NCBI RefSeq assembly: GCF_002929805.1
Contig: NZ_PJJM01000094.1
Span: 1 to 56,246, forward strand
DNA: 56,246 nucleotides
Direction of reading: 5' to 3'
From: Cryobacterium sp. Y50
GTDB taxonomy: Bacteria > Actinomycetota > Actinomycetes > Actinomycetales > Microbacteriaceae
The notes below the pieces were generated by a model. It made no database searches and was not told the DNA's origin. It saw nothing but the letters and a program-made list of their open reading frames with translations. This document shows positions 8,836 through 17,956 of this stretch, one piece after another (position 1 is the stretch's first letter; each line of letters opens with the position of its first letter). The position numbers were made by a program, and so were the translations under genes.

Positions 8836-9564
8836 ATGAAGCACACGACCCCCATTCTCACCGTCACCGCTTTGACTGCTGGAGCCCTGCTTGCGCTCGC
8901 GTCCCCGCTCGCGGCGAGTGCCCACGTCAGTGCGACGCCGACCAGCACGGCCGCCGGTTCGTCGATCGTGCTCACGTTCTCGACCGCGCACGGTTGCGAG
9001 GGCTCGTCGACCACACAGATGACGATCGATATCCCCGAGAGCATCCTCAGCGTGTCACCGACCATTAATCCGGGCTGGACGGTCGAGAAAATCAATGTCG
9101 ACCTGGCCACCCCGATCGATGACGGTCACGGCAACGAAATCACGACGCGCGTCGGCCAGGTCAGCTACACGGCCACGACGCCGCTGCCGGACGGTTTTCG
9201 CGACACCTTCGCGCTGAGCCTGCAACTGCCCGCCGAGGCCGAAGGTGAAACCCTCGAATTCCCCGTGCTGCAGACGTGCGAGGTGGGCGAAACCAACTGG
9301 AGTGAGTCCACCATCGACGGCGAAGACGAACCCGCCCTGCCGGCGCCGTTCATCACCTTGACCGCGGCGACCGGTGACGAGCACGGGCACAGCAACACCG
9401 ACGCTGAAACAGTCGCCACGCACGACGACACGACGGCGATCGCGACCGACACAACGACCGCATCCGATGATGTGCTCGCCCGTGTGCTGGGGGCTGGCGG
9501 ACTCGTCGTCGGAGCGATCAGCATCGTGCTAGCCATCACGGCCCGCCGCAAGCAGACGGTCTAG
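8836..9564 (+). CDS. ycnI: YcnI-family copper-binding membrane protein
   Basis: This 242-residue exported protein has a signal peptide ending AASA, so the mature chain begins with His (HVSATPTST). In known YcnI (DUF1775) proteins this N-terminal His is a Cu(II) ligand in a mono-histidine brace with Trp and Glu; a Trp is present in NPGW. The family segment STAHGCEGSSTTQMTIDIPE is clear. A His/Asp/Thr-rich linker leads to a C-terminal membrane helix (residues about 212-235) and a basic tail. AGGATA precedes the ATG. copC follows after 4 bp. Confidence 0.92.
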   Translation: MKHTTPILTVTALTAGALLALASPLAASAHVSATPTSTAAGSSIVLTFSTAHGCEGSSTTQMTIDIPESILSVSPTINPGWTVEKINVDLATPIDDGHGNEITTRVGQVSYTATTPLPDGFRDTFALSLQLPAEAEGETLEFPVLQTCEVGETNWSESTIDGEDEPALPAPFITLTAATGDEHGHSNTDAETVATHDDTTAIATDTTTASDDVLARVLGAGGLVVGAISIVLAITARRKQTV

Positions 9565-9568
9565 CAGC

Positions 9569-10249
9569 GTGCGCGGCAACACAACGCCCAGCGGCGCGAC
9601 AACCGCGAATGTTCGCACCTGGGACGGTCGGGCGAGTCGGTCGCTGCTTCGCGGCGCGACGCGTGCAGCATTCGCGGGCGTCGTCGTTGTCGTAGCGCTC
9701 GGCGGGGCTGCGGCCCCGGCCTCCGCGCACAACTACGTCGTCGGATCCTCGCCGGCAGCCGACGCGGTCGTGACCGAGCAGCCCGGCGTGTTCTCGGTCA
9801 CCACGAACGATCTGCTCCTCGATCTCGGCGGATCCGGCGCAGGCAGCGCCTTGGTCATCACCGGCCCGGCCGACGCGCCACTCTTCTATGGCGACGGGTG
9901 CGGAACAGTCTCCGGCGCCACCGTCGAGACTTCGGCGCAGCTCGGCGCCGCCGGAGAGTACACGGTCATCTGGCAGACAGTCTCGACCGACGGCCACGCG
10001 ATCTCCGACGAGTTCACCTTCGACTGGCAGCCAGCGGCCGATCAGGCGCTCGCCGAGGGCGTCGCCACCGTACCGACCTGCGGCACCGAAACGGATGCTG
10101 CCAAATCGGATGTCGGCACCTCACTGCCCTCAGATCCCGGCACCGACGGCTCCCCGTCGACGGTCGCCTGGATCGGCGGCACCCTCGGCGCCGTGCTCCT
10201 CGCGGTCACCGCGACCCTACTCGTCCTGCGCCGCAAGCCCCGCACCTAA
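9569..10249 (+). CDS. copC: CopC-domain copper resistance/uptake protein
   Basis: This 226-residue exported protein has a long n-region, a hydrophobic signal core and a cleavage at ASA before [15 protein letters not shown]. The mature N-terminal His and the later DGH ([11 protein letters not shown]) are the usual Cu(II) ligands of CopC. A CGTVSG/PTCGT Cys pair may form a disulfide. The C-terminal anchor helix ([18 protein letters not shown]) has a short basic tail. The GTG start lies 4 bp after ycnI, so both are co-transcribed. No CopD permease follows; with YcnI it may hand copper to a cuproprotein elsewhere. Confidence 0.9.
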   Translation: MRGNTTPSGATTANVRTWDGRASRSLLRGATRAAFAGVVVVVALGGAAAPASAHNYVVGSSPAADAVVTEQPGVFSVTTNDLLLDLGGSGAGSALVITGPADAPLFYGDGCGTVSGATVETSAQLGAAGEYTVIWQTVSTDGHAISDEFTFDWQPAADQALAEGVATVPTCGTETDAAKSDVGTSLPSDPGTDGSPSTVAWIGGTLGAVLLAVTATLLVLRRKPRT

Positions 10250-10266
10250 ACTTCCGTCCTCAGGCT

Positions 10267-10333
10267 TCTCGCGAGAGCGAGAAAATCGTTGCTTCAGCAC
10301 CCCGAAGCAACACATTTCCCGCTCTCGCGGAGA
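10267..10333. repeat. Long imperfect inverted repeat between copC and recQ
   Basis: About 29 nt (10267-10295) pair with about 30 nt (10304-10333). The outer half includes GCGAGAGCG against CGCTCTCGC, and the inner 8 bp GTTGCTTC/GAAGCAAC are perfect around an 8-nt loop. There is no T-run on either side. It could act as a factor-dependent terminator for copC or as a structural element; a small repeat-type element is also possible. Confidence 0.75.
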
Positions 10334-10370
10334 GGGGGTGCTGCGGAGGGAACGTGTCAGAGGGGCCGGG

Positions 10371-10386
10371 TACAGTTAGGCAGGTG
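10371..10386 (+). promoter_or_regulatory. Leaderless-type -10 box at the recQ start
   Basis: TACAGT at 10371-10376 stands seven bases before the GTG at 10384. That is the spacing for transcription beginning on the start codon itself, as is common in actinobacteria. No real Shine-Dalgarno is present. This supports GTG 10384 as the recQ start. Confidence 0.55.
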
Positions 10387-12468
10387 AGTTGGAACGCTGA
10401 GCTGCCCTGGAATCCTGACGACGCTGAATCACCCCGCGACGTTGATGCACCGAGTGATTTCGACGGCCCCAGCGACTTCGACGCCCCTGACGACTACGAC
10501 GCGCCGCCGCCCGAGGCCGACCGGCAGTTCGGCGACCAGCAGTTCCAGCGGCAGCCGGCCAACTCAGGCGCAGCATCCGCTTCGAACCAAGCCAGTGGCC
10601 ACGCGGCCACCCGTCCCGCAGCACCCGTGCGCGCCGCGACTCGCAAGTTCAAGACCGCGGCCGAAGCCCTGCACACCGTGTTCGGCTACGACTCCTTCCG
10701 CGGCGACCAGGCCGAGATTATCGCACAGGTCATCGACGGCAAGGACGCCGTCGTGCTCATGCCCACCGGCGGTGGCAAGAGTTTGTGCTACCAAATTCCT
10801 GCGCTCGTGCGCTCCGGCACCGGCATCGTCGTCTCGCCGCTCATCGCCCTGATGCAGGACCAGGTCGACGCGCTCACCGCCGTCGGTGTGCGCGCCGAAT
10901 TCCTCAACTCCAGCCAGGATTCCGTTACTCGAGGCCAGGTCGAGCGAGACTACCTCAACGGCGACCTGGACCTGCTTTACGTCGCCCCCGAGCGCCTCTC
11001 GAACGAGGCCACCAAACGGCTGCTCGACCGCGGTACCATCTCCCTGTTCGCCATCGATGAGGCCCACTGCGTGTCGCAGTGGGGACACGATTTTCGGCCG
11101 GACTACCTCGCGCTCAGCGAACTTGCCGACCGCTGGCCCGACGTGCCGCGCATCGCCCTCACTGCCACCGCGACGGACGCCACGCACCAGGAGATCACCA
11201 CCCGTCTGCAGATGGGTGACGCGAAGCACTTCGTGGCGAGCTTCGACCGGCCCAACATTCAGTACCGCATCGTCGGCAAGTCCGAGGTGCGCAAGCAACT
11301 GCTGTCCTTCCTGAAGACCGAGCACCCTGGTGATGCGGGCATCGTCTACGCGCTCAGCCGCAAGACCGTCGACCAGACCGCCGAGTTTCTGCGTCAGAAC
11401 GGCGTGAACGCCTTGCCTTACCACGCCGGACTCGACGCGGGTTTGCGCGCCCGCACCCAGTCCCGGTTCCTCCGTGAGGAGGGCGTTGTCATCGTCGCGA
11501 CGATCGCGTTCGGCATGGGAATCGACAAGCCCGACGTGCGCTTCGTCGCCCACATCGACCTGCCCAAATCGGTCGAGGGCTACTACCAGGAGACCGGTCG
11601 TGCGGGCCGCGATGGGGCTCCGGCCACGGCTTGGCTCGCCTACGGCCTGCAAGACGTGGTGCAGCAGCGCCGCATGATTGACGAGTCGCCCGGCGACCTT
11701 AGCCATCGGCGCAAACTGTCCGCCCACCTCGACGCCATGCTCGCCCTGTGCGAAACAGTGCACTGCCGCCGCGTCAACCTGCTGCGCTACTTCGGGCAGA
11801 CCAGTGAACCCTGCGGTAACTGCGACACCTGCCTTGAGCCCCCCGAAGCTTGGGACGGCACCATCCCCGCCCAAAAGCTGCTCTCCACTATCGTGCGGCT
11901 GCACCGCGAACGCAACCAAAAGTTCGGCGCCGGCCACCTCATCGATATTCTCCGCGGCAAGGAAACGCCTCGGGCAACGCAGTACCGGCACACGGAACTG
12001 AGCACCTGGGGCGTCGGCGCCGACCTCAGCGACCAGGCCTGGCGCGGTGTCGTTCGCCAGATGCTGGCGCAGGGCCTGCTCGCCACCTCCGGCGAATACG
12101 GCACCCTAATTCTTACGGATGCCGCCGCGGAGGTTCTGGGTGGGCATCGCGACGTGCAGTTGCGGCGCGAACCCGACCGCCCCGTGCGCTCCAGCGCGGC
12201 CCGCCGCCCGAGCGCAGGCAAGGTCGCTGCCGCCGACCTCAGTACCGCGCAGGAGACCTTGTTCGAAGCGCTGCGCGTCTGGCGCTCGGCCGAGTCGAAG
12301 GAGCAGGGCGTGCCCGCCTATATCGTCTTCGGTGACGCCACGCTGATTGCCGTCGCCGCAGCCGGCCCGACCACCCTTGCCGGGCTCGACGGCATCACCG
12401 GAATCGGAGCCAAGAAGCTCGAAGCCTACGGCGAGGCCCTGCTCGAGGTCATCGCCGCCCGCGCCTGA
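10384..12468 (+). CDS. recQ: ATP-dependent DNA helicase RecQ
   Basis: This 694-residue superfamily-2 3'-5' helicase acts in recombination and repair. Motifs in order are Walker A ([10 protein letters not shown], about 128-137), [14 protein letters not shown] (about 225-238), the helicase C domain ending [12 protein letters not shown], the RecQ zinc cluster (CETVHCRR...CGNCDTC, about 457-482), winged helix, and a C-terminal HRDC domain (about 620-694). An acidic, low-complexity N-terminal extension of about 85 residues with FDAP/YDAP repeats precedes the helicase. The frame is open far upstream into copC, but the leaderless-like GTG at 10384 is the sensible start. Confidence 0.93.
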   Translation: MSWNAELPWNPDDAESPRDVDAPSDFDGPSDFDAPDDYDAPPPEADRQFGDQQFQRQPANSGAASASNQASGHAATRPAAPVRAATRKFKTAAEALHTVFGYDSFRGDQAEIIAQVIDGKDAVVLMPTGGGKSLCYQIPALVRSGTGIVVSPLIALMQDQVDALTAVGVRAEFLNSSQDSVTRGQVERDYLNGDLDLLYVAPERLSNEATKRLLDRGTISLFAIDEAHCVSQWGHDFRPDYLALSELADRWPDVPRIALTATATDATHQEITTRLQMGDAKHFVASFDRPNIQYRIVGKSEVRKQLLSFLKTEHPGDAGIVYALSRKTVDQTAEFLRQNGVNALPYHAGLDAGLRARTQSRFLREEGVVIVATIAFGMGIDKPDVRFVAHIDLPKSVEGYYQETGRAGRDGAPATAWLAYGLQDVVQQRRMIDESPGDLSHRRKLSAHLDAMLALCETVHCRRVNLLRYFGQTSEPCGNCDTCLEPPEAWDGTIPAQKLLSTIVRLHRERNQKFGAGHLIDILRGKETPRATQYRHTELSTWGVGADLSDQAWRGVVRQMLAQGLLATSGEYGTLILTDAAAEVLGGHRDVQLRREPDRPVRSSAARRPSAGKVAAADLSTAQETLFEALRVWRSAESKEQGVPAYIVFGDATLIAVAAAGPTTLAGLDGITGIGAKKLEAYGEALLEVIAARA

Positions 12469-12510
12469 CCACCTTATTTGTGGGGGAGCGCAGGTTGGAG
12501 GCGTCTGAAG

Positions 12511-12587
12511 TTGTACTGATCCTACAAAACCAATGCCGTGGACGGCATATATCGTTGTGGCCTCCGCACCGCGCATTTCGCGGCCAC
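12511..12587. promoter_or_regulatory. Cluster of three inverted repeats upstream of acyl-CoA oxidase
   Basis: Three dyads are packed in about 80 bp. They are TTGTA-N7-TACAA (12511-12527), ATGCCGT-GG-ACGGCAT (12533-12548) and TGTGGCC...GGCCACA (12556-12562 with 12581-12587). The second has the size of a TetR or GntR operator. They may control the downstream fatty-acid oxidation gene. The function is inferred from position only. Confidence 0.45.
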
Positions 12588-12640
12588 ACGATGTGGTTCT
12601 AACGTGGCAATCACCACTTTCGCGCGAACAGTTAGGACCA

Positions 12641-14752
12641 ATGATGGTTGACACGGCCCAGCGCTCCAACGTCCGATCGACGACGATCGAGCCCCGCCTT
12701 TCCGGCACCACTGACACCGGCCCCATCAAGACCATCGGTGACGAGACCGCGCTCAAGGTCAATGTCGAGCAGCTCGGACGCCAGCTGCTCGGCACCTGGG
12801 CTGACGTGCGCCTTGTCGCCCGAGAAGTGACTGCACGTCCCGAAATGCAGCGCATCGAAGGCCTCTCCATGGCCGACCACCGCTTGCGCGTACTTGAGCA
12901 GCTCAAGGTGCTTGCTGCCAACGGCCACGTGCTGCGCGCCTTCCCCAAACACCTTGGCGGACAGGACGACCACGGCGGAAACATAGCCGGTTTCGAAGAA
13001 CTCGTCATTGCCGACCCGAGTCTGCAGATCAAGGGCGGCGTTCAGTGGGGCCTGTTCGGCGCCGCCGTGCTGCACCTTGGCACCAAACCACACCACGATA
13101 AGTACCTTCCCGGCATCATGGACCTCTCCGTTCCCGGTGCGTTCGCCATGACCGAGATCGGCCACGGTTCCGATGTCGCGAGCATCGGCACCACCGCAAC
13201 CTTCGATGCCGCGAACGGCGAGTTCGTCATCAACACTCCGTTCCGCGCCGCCTGGAAGGACTACCTCGGCAACGCCGCGAAAGATGGCATCGCCGCAGTG
13301 CTGTTCGCGCAGCTCATCACCCGGGGAACCAACCACGGTGTGCACGCCTTCTACCTGCCCATCCGGGGCGCCGATGGCGAATTCCTCCCCGGTATCGGAG
13401 GCGAGGATGACGGCCTGAAAGGTGGCCTCAACGGCATTGACAATGGCCGATTGCACTTCACCAACGTGCGTATCCCGCGCGAAAATCTGCTCAACCGGTA
13501 CGGCGACGTCGCCGAGGACGGCACGTACACCAGCCCGATATCAAGCCCGGGTCGGCGCTTCTTCACGATGCTCGGTACGCTCGTGCAGGGTCGCGTGTCG
13601 CTCGACGGGGCCGCCACCGCGGCATCCGCTTTGGCGCTGACCATCGCGATCACCTATGGGAGCCAGCGTCGTCAATTCACCGCGGGTAGCGATACCGATG
13701 AAGAGGTCATCCTCGACTACCAGCGCCACCAGCGCCGCCTGTTTCCGCGCCTCGCCACGACCTACGCCCAGACGTTCGCGCACGATGAGCTCCTGGTGAA
13801 GTTCGACGAAGTGTTCAGCGGCAAGGCCGACACCGACGACGACCGGCAAGACCTCGAAACCCTCGCCGCCGCGCTCAAGCCGCTTTCCACCTGGCATGCA
13901 CTCGACACCCTGCAGGAAGCTCGTGAGGCCTGCGGCGGCGCCGGCTTCATGGCCGAGAACCGTCTCGTGGGGCTGCGCGCCGACCTCGACGTCTTCGCGA
14001 CCTTCGAGGGCGACAACAACGTGCTGCTGCAGCTCGTCGCCAAGCGTCTGCTCACCGATTCCAGCCGTAAATTCGCCACAGCGGATGCCGGCGCCCTCGC
14101 CCGCTACGTAGTGCAGCACGCCGCTGGCCGCGCCTACCACGGCACAGGCCTCCGTACCCTGGGCCAGTCCGTTGCCGACCGCGGATCAACGGCCCGCTCG
14201 GTCGGTGCCCTCCGTGAAGCTGATGTTCAGCGCGAGCTGCTCACCGATCGGGTCGAGAGCATGATCGGTGAGGTCGCCGGCAAGCTGCGGAGCGCCACCA
14301 AACTGCCAAAGAAGCAGGCTGCCGACCTGTTCAACGCACACCAGAACGAGCTCATCGAAGCGGCCCGTGCCCACGGCGAACTGCTGCAGTGGGAGTCGTT
14401 CACCCGGGCGCTGGACGCTCCGATGGATGCCAGCACCAGGCAGGTACTGACGTGGCTGCGCGACCTGTTCGGCCTCGGCTTGGTGGAGAAAAACCTCGCC
14501 TGGTACCTCATCCACGGTCGGCTCTCGGCCCAGCGGGCCCAGGCCGTCACGGCCTACATCGACCGGCTGATCGCGCGCATCCGTCCGCATGCCCTCGATC
14601 TCGTCGATGCGTTCGGCTACTCCCAGGACCACCTCCGAGCCACGATCGCTAGCGGCATCGAGCGTGAGCGCCAGACCGAGGCCCGCGATTACTATGCCGA
14701 CCAGCGTGCGTCCGGAACTGCACCCCGGGAAGAGAAAACCGCCCGCAAGTAG
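12641..14752 (+). CDS. Acyl-CoA oxidase
   Basis: This 703-residue flavoprotein of the ACOX type, much longer than acyl-CoA dehydrogenases, oxidises acyl-CoA to trans-2-enoyl-CoA and passes electrons to oxygen. Visible are AMTEIGHGSDVASIGTTATF (flavin/substrate loop), GTNHGVHAFYLPI, and the catalytic-Glu segment TFEGDNNVLLQL near residue 456, followed by the ACOX C-terminal helical domain. ATGATG at 12641 has AGGA upstream; the frame is open to 12533 but the extra residues look non-coding. It stands alone between recQ and an ABC transporter. Its chain-length preference cannot be read. Confidence 0.9.
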   Translation: MMVDTAQRSNVRSTTIEPRLSGTTDTGPIKTIGDETALKVNVEQLGRQLLGTWADVRLVAREVTARPEMQRIEGLSMADHRLRVLEQLKVLAANGHVLRAFPKHLGGQDDHGGNIAGFEELVIADPSLQIKGGVQWGLFGAAVLHLGTKPHHDKYLPGIMDLSVPGAFAMTEIGHGSDVASIGTTATFDAANGEFVINTPFRAAWKDYLGNAAKDGIAAVLFAQLITRGTNHGVHAFYLPIRGADGEFLPGIGGEDDGLKGGLNGIDNGRLHFTNVRIPRENLLNRYGDVAEDGTYTSPISSPGRRFFTMLGTLVQGRVSLDGAATAASALALTIAITYGSQRRQFTAGSDTDEEVILDYQRHQRRLFPRLATTYAQTFAHDELLVKFDEVFSGKADTDDDRQDLETLAAALKPLSTWHALDTLQEAREACGGAGFMAENRLVGLRADLDVFATFEGDNNVLLQLVAKRLLTDSSRKFATADAGALARYVVQHAAGRAYHGTGLRTLGQSVADRGSTARSVGALREADVQRELLTDRVESMIGEVAGKLRSATKLPKKQAADLFNAHQNELIEAARAHGELLQWESFTRALDAPMDASTRQVLTWLRDLFGLGLVEKNLAWYLIHGRLSAQRAQAVTAYIDRLIARIRPHALDLVDAFGYSQDHLRATIASGIERERQTEARDYYADQRASGTAPREEKTARK

Positions 14753-14831
14753 GCGGCATTCCTGTCGTACTCAGGTACGACACGGATTCCGCATAACCAT
14801 CCGCAAGATTGATGCGCCACAGGGCAACTAA

Positions 14832-14849
14832 CCATACCGTTTGGTATGG
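14832..14849. promoter_or_regulatory. TetR-type palindrome before the ABC transporter
   Basis: CCATACC-GTTT-GGTATGG is a perfect 7-bp-arm palindrome 52 bp before the ABC ATPase start. It has the ATACC-N4-GGTAT form common for TetR-family operators. No TetR gene lies next to it; the nearest in the window is the paa regulator, whose operator is different. Confidence 0.6.
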
Positions 14850-14901
14850 GGGCTTCAGCGCAGTGGATCGGGGCCTCACCCACCAACGAATTGAGGCAGT
14901 C

Positions 14902-15840
14902 GTGATCCAGGCACAGTCCCTGACCAAGCACTACGGAAGGAAGACCGCGGTCGACGCGGTCGACTTCACGGTGCAGCCCGGCAAGGTCACCGGTTTTCTC
15001 GGGCCGAACGGCGCGGGCAAGTCCACCACAATGCGCATGATCGTGGGTTTGGACCGGCCCAGCGCCGGATCGGTCATCGTCAACGGTAAGCCGTACCACG
15101 AGCACAAGGCGCCGCTGCGTGAGGTCGGAGTGTTGCTCGATGCCAAGGCCGTGCACACCGGCCGCAGCGCGTACAACCACCTGCGCGCCATGGCGGCAAC
15201 CCACAGCATCCCCACCAGCCGGGTGCACGAGGTCATCAACCTCACCGGACTCGAGTCCGTAGCCCGTAAGCGGGTCGGCGGATTCTCCCTCGGTATGGGC
15301 CAGCGCCTCGGCATCGCCGCCGCGCTGCTCGGCGACCCGGCCACCCTCATTCTCGACGAGCCGGTCAACGGTCTCGACCCCGAGGGCGTGCAATGGGTAC
15401 GCAAGCTCACCAAGCAGCTCGCCGCCGAGGGCCGCACAGTGCTGCTCTCCTCGCACCTCATGAGTGAGATGGCCCTCACGGCCGACCACATCATCGTGCT
15501 CGGTCGCGGCCGAGTGATAGCGGATGCCTCGGTTGCCGACATTATCGCCTCGGCCGCGCAGAACACGGTTCGGGTACGCACCCCGCACACCGCGGCCCTC
15601 GCTACCCTGCTGGCCCAGCCGGATGTGACCATTATCAACATCGAGCAGGGCGTGATCGAGATCAGCGGACTGACCGTGAATGAGATCGGCGACCGCGCCG
15701 CCGCTGCCCAGATCTCCCTGCACGAACTCACTGCAGTGAGTGCCTCGCTCGAGGACGCGTATATGAAACTCACGCAGAACGAAGTGGAGTATCGCACCGG
15801 CGATGCGTCCTCCCACACCGAAGCGGAGGTCACGCGATGA
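14902..15840 (+). CDS. ABC transporter ATP-binding protein
   Basis: This 312-residue ATPase has Walker A GPNGAGKST (about 35-43), signature FSLGMGQRLGIAAAL, Walker B LILDEP and the switch His in LLSSHLMSE. The ordering and C-terminal domain fit the BcrA/CcmA-like export group (bacitracin/antibiotic type). The frame is open to 14809, but GTG at 14902 has GAGG at good spacing and starts exactly at the ABC fold (IQAQSLTKHYG). Its stop overlaps the permease start (ATGA). With the downstream two-component system it forms a probable stress-responsive exporter module. The substrate is unknown. Confidence 0.9.
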   Translation: MIQAQSLTKHYGRKTAVDAVDFTVQPGKVTGFLGPNGAGKSTTMRMIVGLDRPSAGSVIVNGKPYHEHKAPLREVGVLLDAKAVHTGRSAYNHLRAMAATHSIPTSRVHEVINLTGLESVARKRVGGFSLGMGQRLGIAAALLGDPATLILDEPVNGLDPEGVQWVRKLTKQLAAEGRTVLLSSHLMSEMALTADHIIVLGRGRVIADASVADIIASAAQNTVRVRTPHTAALATLLAQPDVTIINIEQGVIEISGLTVNEIGDRAAAAQISLHELTAVSASLEDAYMKLTQNEVEYRTGDASSHTEAEVTR

Positions 15841-16688
15841 GCACCGTAACCCCCAGCCAGCCGTCCGCGGCCCGCACCTCCTTCGTGCCAACCGGATCCG
15901 GGCTCAGCATCACCGGCTTGCTCCGCTCCGAAACGATCAAGCTGTGGAGCCTGCGCTCCACCTACTGGACGCTCTCCCTCGTTGTCGTGGTCTCGCTCGG
16001 CATAGCCGTGCTGATGTCGTTCGCCATGTCGGCGTCAACGGCCGGGTTCGATCCGACCACCGGCGCCCCCATAGCGTTGGAGAGTGCGCAAATGTTCGTG
16101 CTCGTCTCCACGACCGGTCTCGGACTTGGCCAGTTGATTGTCGCCGTCCTCGGCGTGCTCTCGATCAGCGGTGAATACTCAAGCGGCATGATCAAGTCGA
16201 CGCTGACCGCAGTGCCCAATCGTCTGCCCGCACTCTGGGCCAAGGTTGTCGTGCTGTTCGGTTTCACCTTCCTGGTCGGCCTGATCAGCGTGGTCGGATC
16301 GTTCCTCGCGGTCCTCCCCATCCTGGGCGCCAAGGACCTGACCGCGAGCCTGTTCGACACCGAGGTGATTTTGCCGCTGCTCGGTAACGCGCTGTTCCTT
16401 GCGATCATCGCCGTGTTTGCCCTCGGCATCGGCACAATTCTGCGCAGCAGCGCCGGCGGTATTGCGACGGTGCTCGGAATCACCCTGCTGCTGCCGACGG
16501 TGTTGGCCGTGCTGTCGATCTTCATTGAGTGGATCGCCGACATCATGCCTTACCTCTTCACCGTGGCCGGTACGACGATGATCACACCGAACACCATGGA
16601 GTCCTGGCAGGGCTTCCTGATCGTGCTCGTCTGGGTGGTCGTGAGCCTCGGCGTTGCCGCGCTGCTGCTCAAGCGCCGGGACGCCTGA
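15837..16688 (+). CDS. ABC transporter permease (ABC-2 type)
   Basis: This 283-residue membrane partner of the preceding ATPase has six hydrophobic segments, the first near residues 44-66 and the last at 257-277. The cytosolic N-terminal region is about 40 residues long and contains the coupling-type motif GLLRSETIKLWSLRSTYW. The segment GEYSSGMIKSTLTAVPNR is typical of ABC-2 permeases. It ends in basic residues. Translation is coupled to the ATPase by ATGA. The histidine kinase starts 26 bp later. Confidence 0.9.
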   Translation: MSTVTPSQPSAARTSFVPTGSGLSITGLLRSETIKLWSLRSTYWTLSLVVVVSLGIAVLMSFAMSASTAGFDPTTGAPIALESAQMFVLVSTTGLGLGQLIVAVLGVLSISGEYSSGMIKSTLTAVPNRLPALWAKVVVLFGFTFLVGLISVVGSFLAVLPILGAKDLTASLFDTEVILPLLGNALFLAIIAVFALGIGTILRSSAGGIATVLGITLLLPTVLAVLSIFIEWIADIMPYLFTVAGTTMITPNTMESWQGFLIVLVWVVVSLGVAALLLKRRDA

Positions 16689-16714
16689 CCCACCACGACC
16701 CGTAGAGTCGATAG

Positions 16715-17956
16715 ATGAGCACCAACAGTTCTCCCCCCGGGCGCGCTCTGGCGCCGGGGGGAGAACTGCTCCTGCCCACCCCGCCCGGAGTAGTGCGGCG
16801 GTTTTGGACCAGACATCCCTACCTGGCCGACGGCCTCGTCGCGGCGATTTACGTCGTGCCGATGGTGCTCACCCTAGTGCTCAACTTGCTCGACGATGCC
16901 CCCGCTCCGGTCCCGGATGTGTTGCTCAATGCCGGCATCATGCTGCTGCTGGCCGTCGCCCTGTTCTTTCGCCGACGGATGCCGCGGCTCGTCCTGGTTC
17001 TGACCTGGATCGGCCTGCTCACCTTCGCCGACTACGGCGAAGTGCACCTCATCGCCCAGCTCCTGGCGCTCTACGCGGTCGCGGTCTATTCGGACGTGCG
17101 CAGCGCCTGGAGCGGTTTCAGCGCATCCGTTCTGCTGGCCGGACTGGCCGCCTGGCTCACCGACAATCCCGACGAAGTTCCATGGATTCCGGTCGCCGTC
17201 CAGGTGGCGATCATGCTGCTCGCCGCGACCCTGGTCGGCGTCAATATGGGCAACAGCAAGCGCTACGTCTCGTCGCTGCTGGACCTGGCCGCGCAGCTCA
17301 CCCGCGAACGCGACCAGCAGGCGCAGCTCTCCCGCGTCTCCGAGCGTGCCCGAATCGCCGGCGAAATGCACGATGTCGTCGCCCATAGCCTCTCGGTCAT
17401 GGTGGCGCTCGCCGACGGTGCCCACGCCATCGCCCCCAAAGACGTGGAGCGATCCCGCGCGGCGATGCTCGACGTCGCAGCCACTGGGCGCCGGTCCATG
17501 TCCGAGATGCGCCGGCTGCTCGGAGTGCTCGAGGTGGACACGGACCCGGCCCCGCGTGCTCCGCAGCCAGGCATTGACCAGCTCGCCGACCTCGTGGAAT
17601 CGTTTCGGTCGACCGGTCTTCCCGTTGTGTTGGAGCGCAGCGGGCGTGAGCCGAGCAATGCGAGCGTGCAGCTGACCATTTTTCGGCTCATCCAGGAGTC
17701 GCTGACCAACGTGCTGCGCTATGCAGACACTCCGACCCGGGTGGTCGTGCGCCTGCAGTGTTCGCCCGGTGCTGCCCAGGTCACGATTAGCGACAATGGG
17801 CGACATATGGCAGTGGCGAGCGAACGCGGCTTCGGGCGCGGCCTGATCGGAATGCAGGAACGTGTGGCGATCTACGGCGGAACCTTTGAGGCGGCGCCGG
17901 GATTCCGTGACGGCTGGCGCGTAGACGCGACCCTGAACTTTGAGGACGAACAATGA
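16715..17956 (+). CDS. NarL-type sensor histidine kinase
   Basis: This 413-residue membrane kinase has about six N-terminal helices (residues 38-185) and little extracytoplasmic sequence, so it probably senses a signal in or at the membrane. A short coiled region leads to a HisKA_3 dimerisation domain with the phospho-acceptor His in GEMHDVVAHSLSVM (about residue 220). The HATPase domain follows with the N-box FRLIQESLTNVLRYA and G-box ISDNGRH...GFGRGLIGMQERV. It overlaps the response regulator by ATGA. A strong hairpin covers codons 4-18. Confidence 0.92.
   Translation: MSTNSSPPGRALAPGGELLLPTPPGVVRRFWTRHPYLADGLVAAIYVVPMVLTLVLNLLDDAPAPVPDVLLNAGIMLLLAVALFFRRRMPRLVLVLTWIGLLTFADYGEVHLIAQLLALYAVAVYSDVRSAWSGFSASVLLAGLAAWLTDNPDEVPWIPVAVQVAIMLLAATLVGVNMGNSKRYVSSLLDLAAQLTRERDQQAQLSRVSERARIAGEMHDVVAHSLSVMVALADGAHAIAPKDVERSRAAMLDVAATGRRSMSEMRRLLGVLEVDTDPAPRAPQPGIDQLADLVESFRSTGLPVVLERSGREPSNASVQLTIFRLIQESLTNVLRYADTPTRVVVRLQCSPGAAQVTISDNGRHMAVASERGFGRGLIGMQERVAIYGGTFEAAPGFRDGWRVDATLNFEDEQ
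16726..16768 (+). promoter_or_regulatory. Strong hairpin over the kinase start region
   Basis: CAGTTCTCCCCCCG...GCGC (16726-16744) pairs with 16751-16768 with one bulged G and a loop of about 6 nt. The stem is about 18 bp and very GC-rich. It begins 11 nt after the start ATG, where structure in mRNA can limit initiation. It may reduce translation of the kinase relative to the ABC genes, or act as an internal transcription barrier; there is no T-run. Confidence 0.6.

Noticed and set aside
9898..10383. Upstream extension of the recQ frame
   Set aside because: It overlaps copC in another frame and crosses the intergenic hairpin; the protein there is Arg-rich and unlike RecQ.
10564..11991. 475-codon open frame on the minus strand opposite recQ
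   Set aside because: It lies fully inside recQ, has no ribosome site or domain, and its composition mirrors third-position GC bias of recQ.
14692..15891. 399-codon minus-strand frame opposite the ABC ATPase
   Set aside because: The opposite strand has full Walker and signature motifs; this frame has none.
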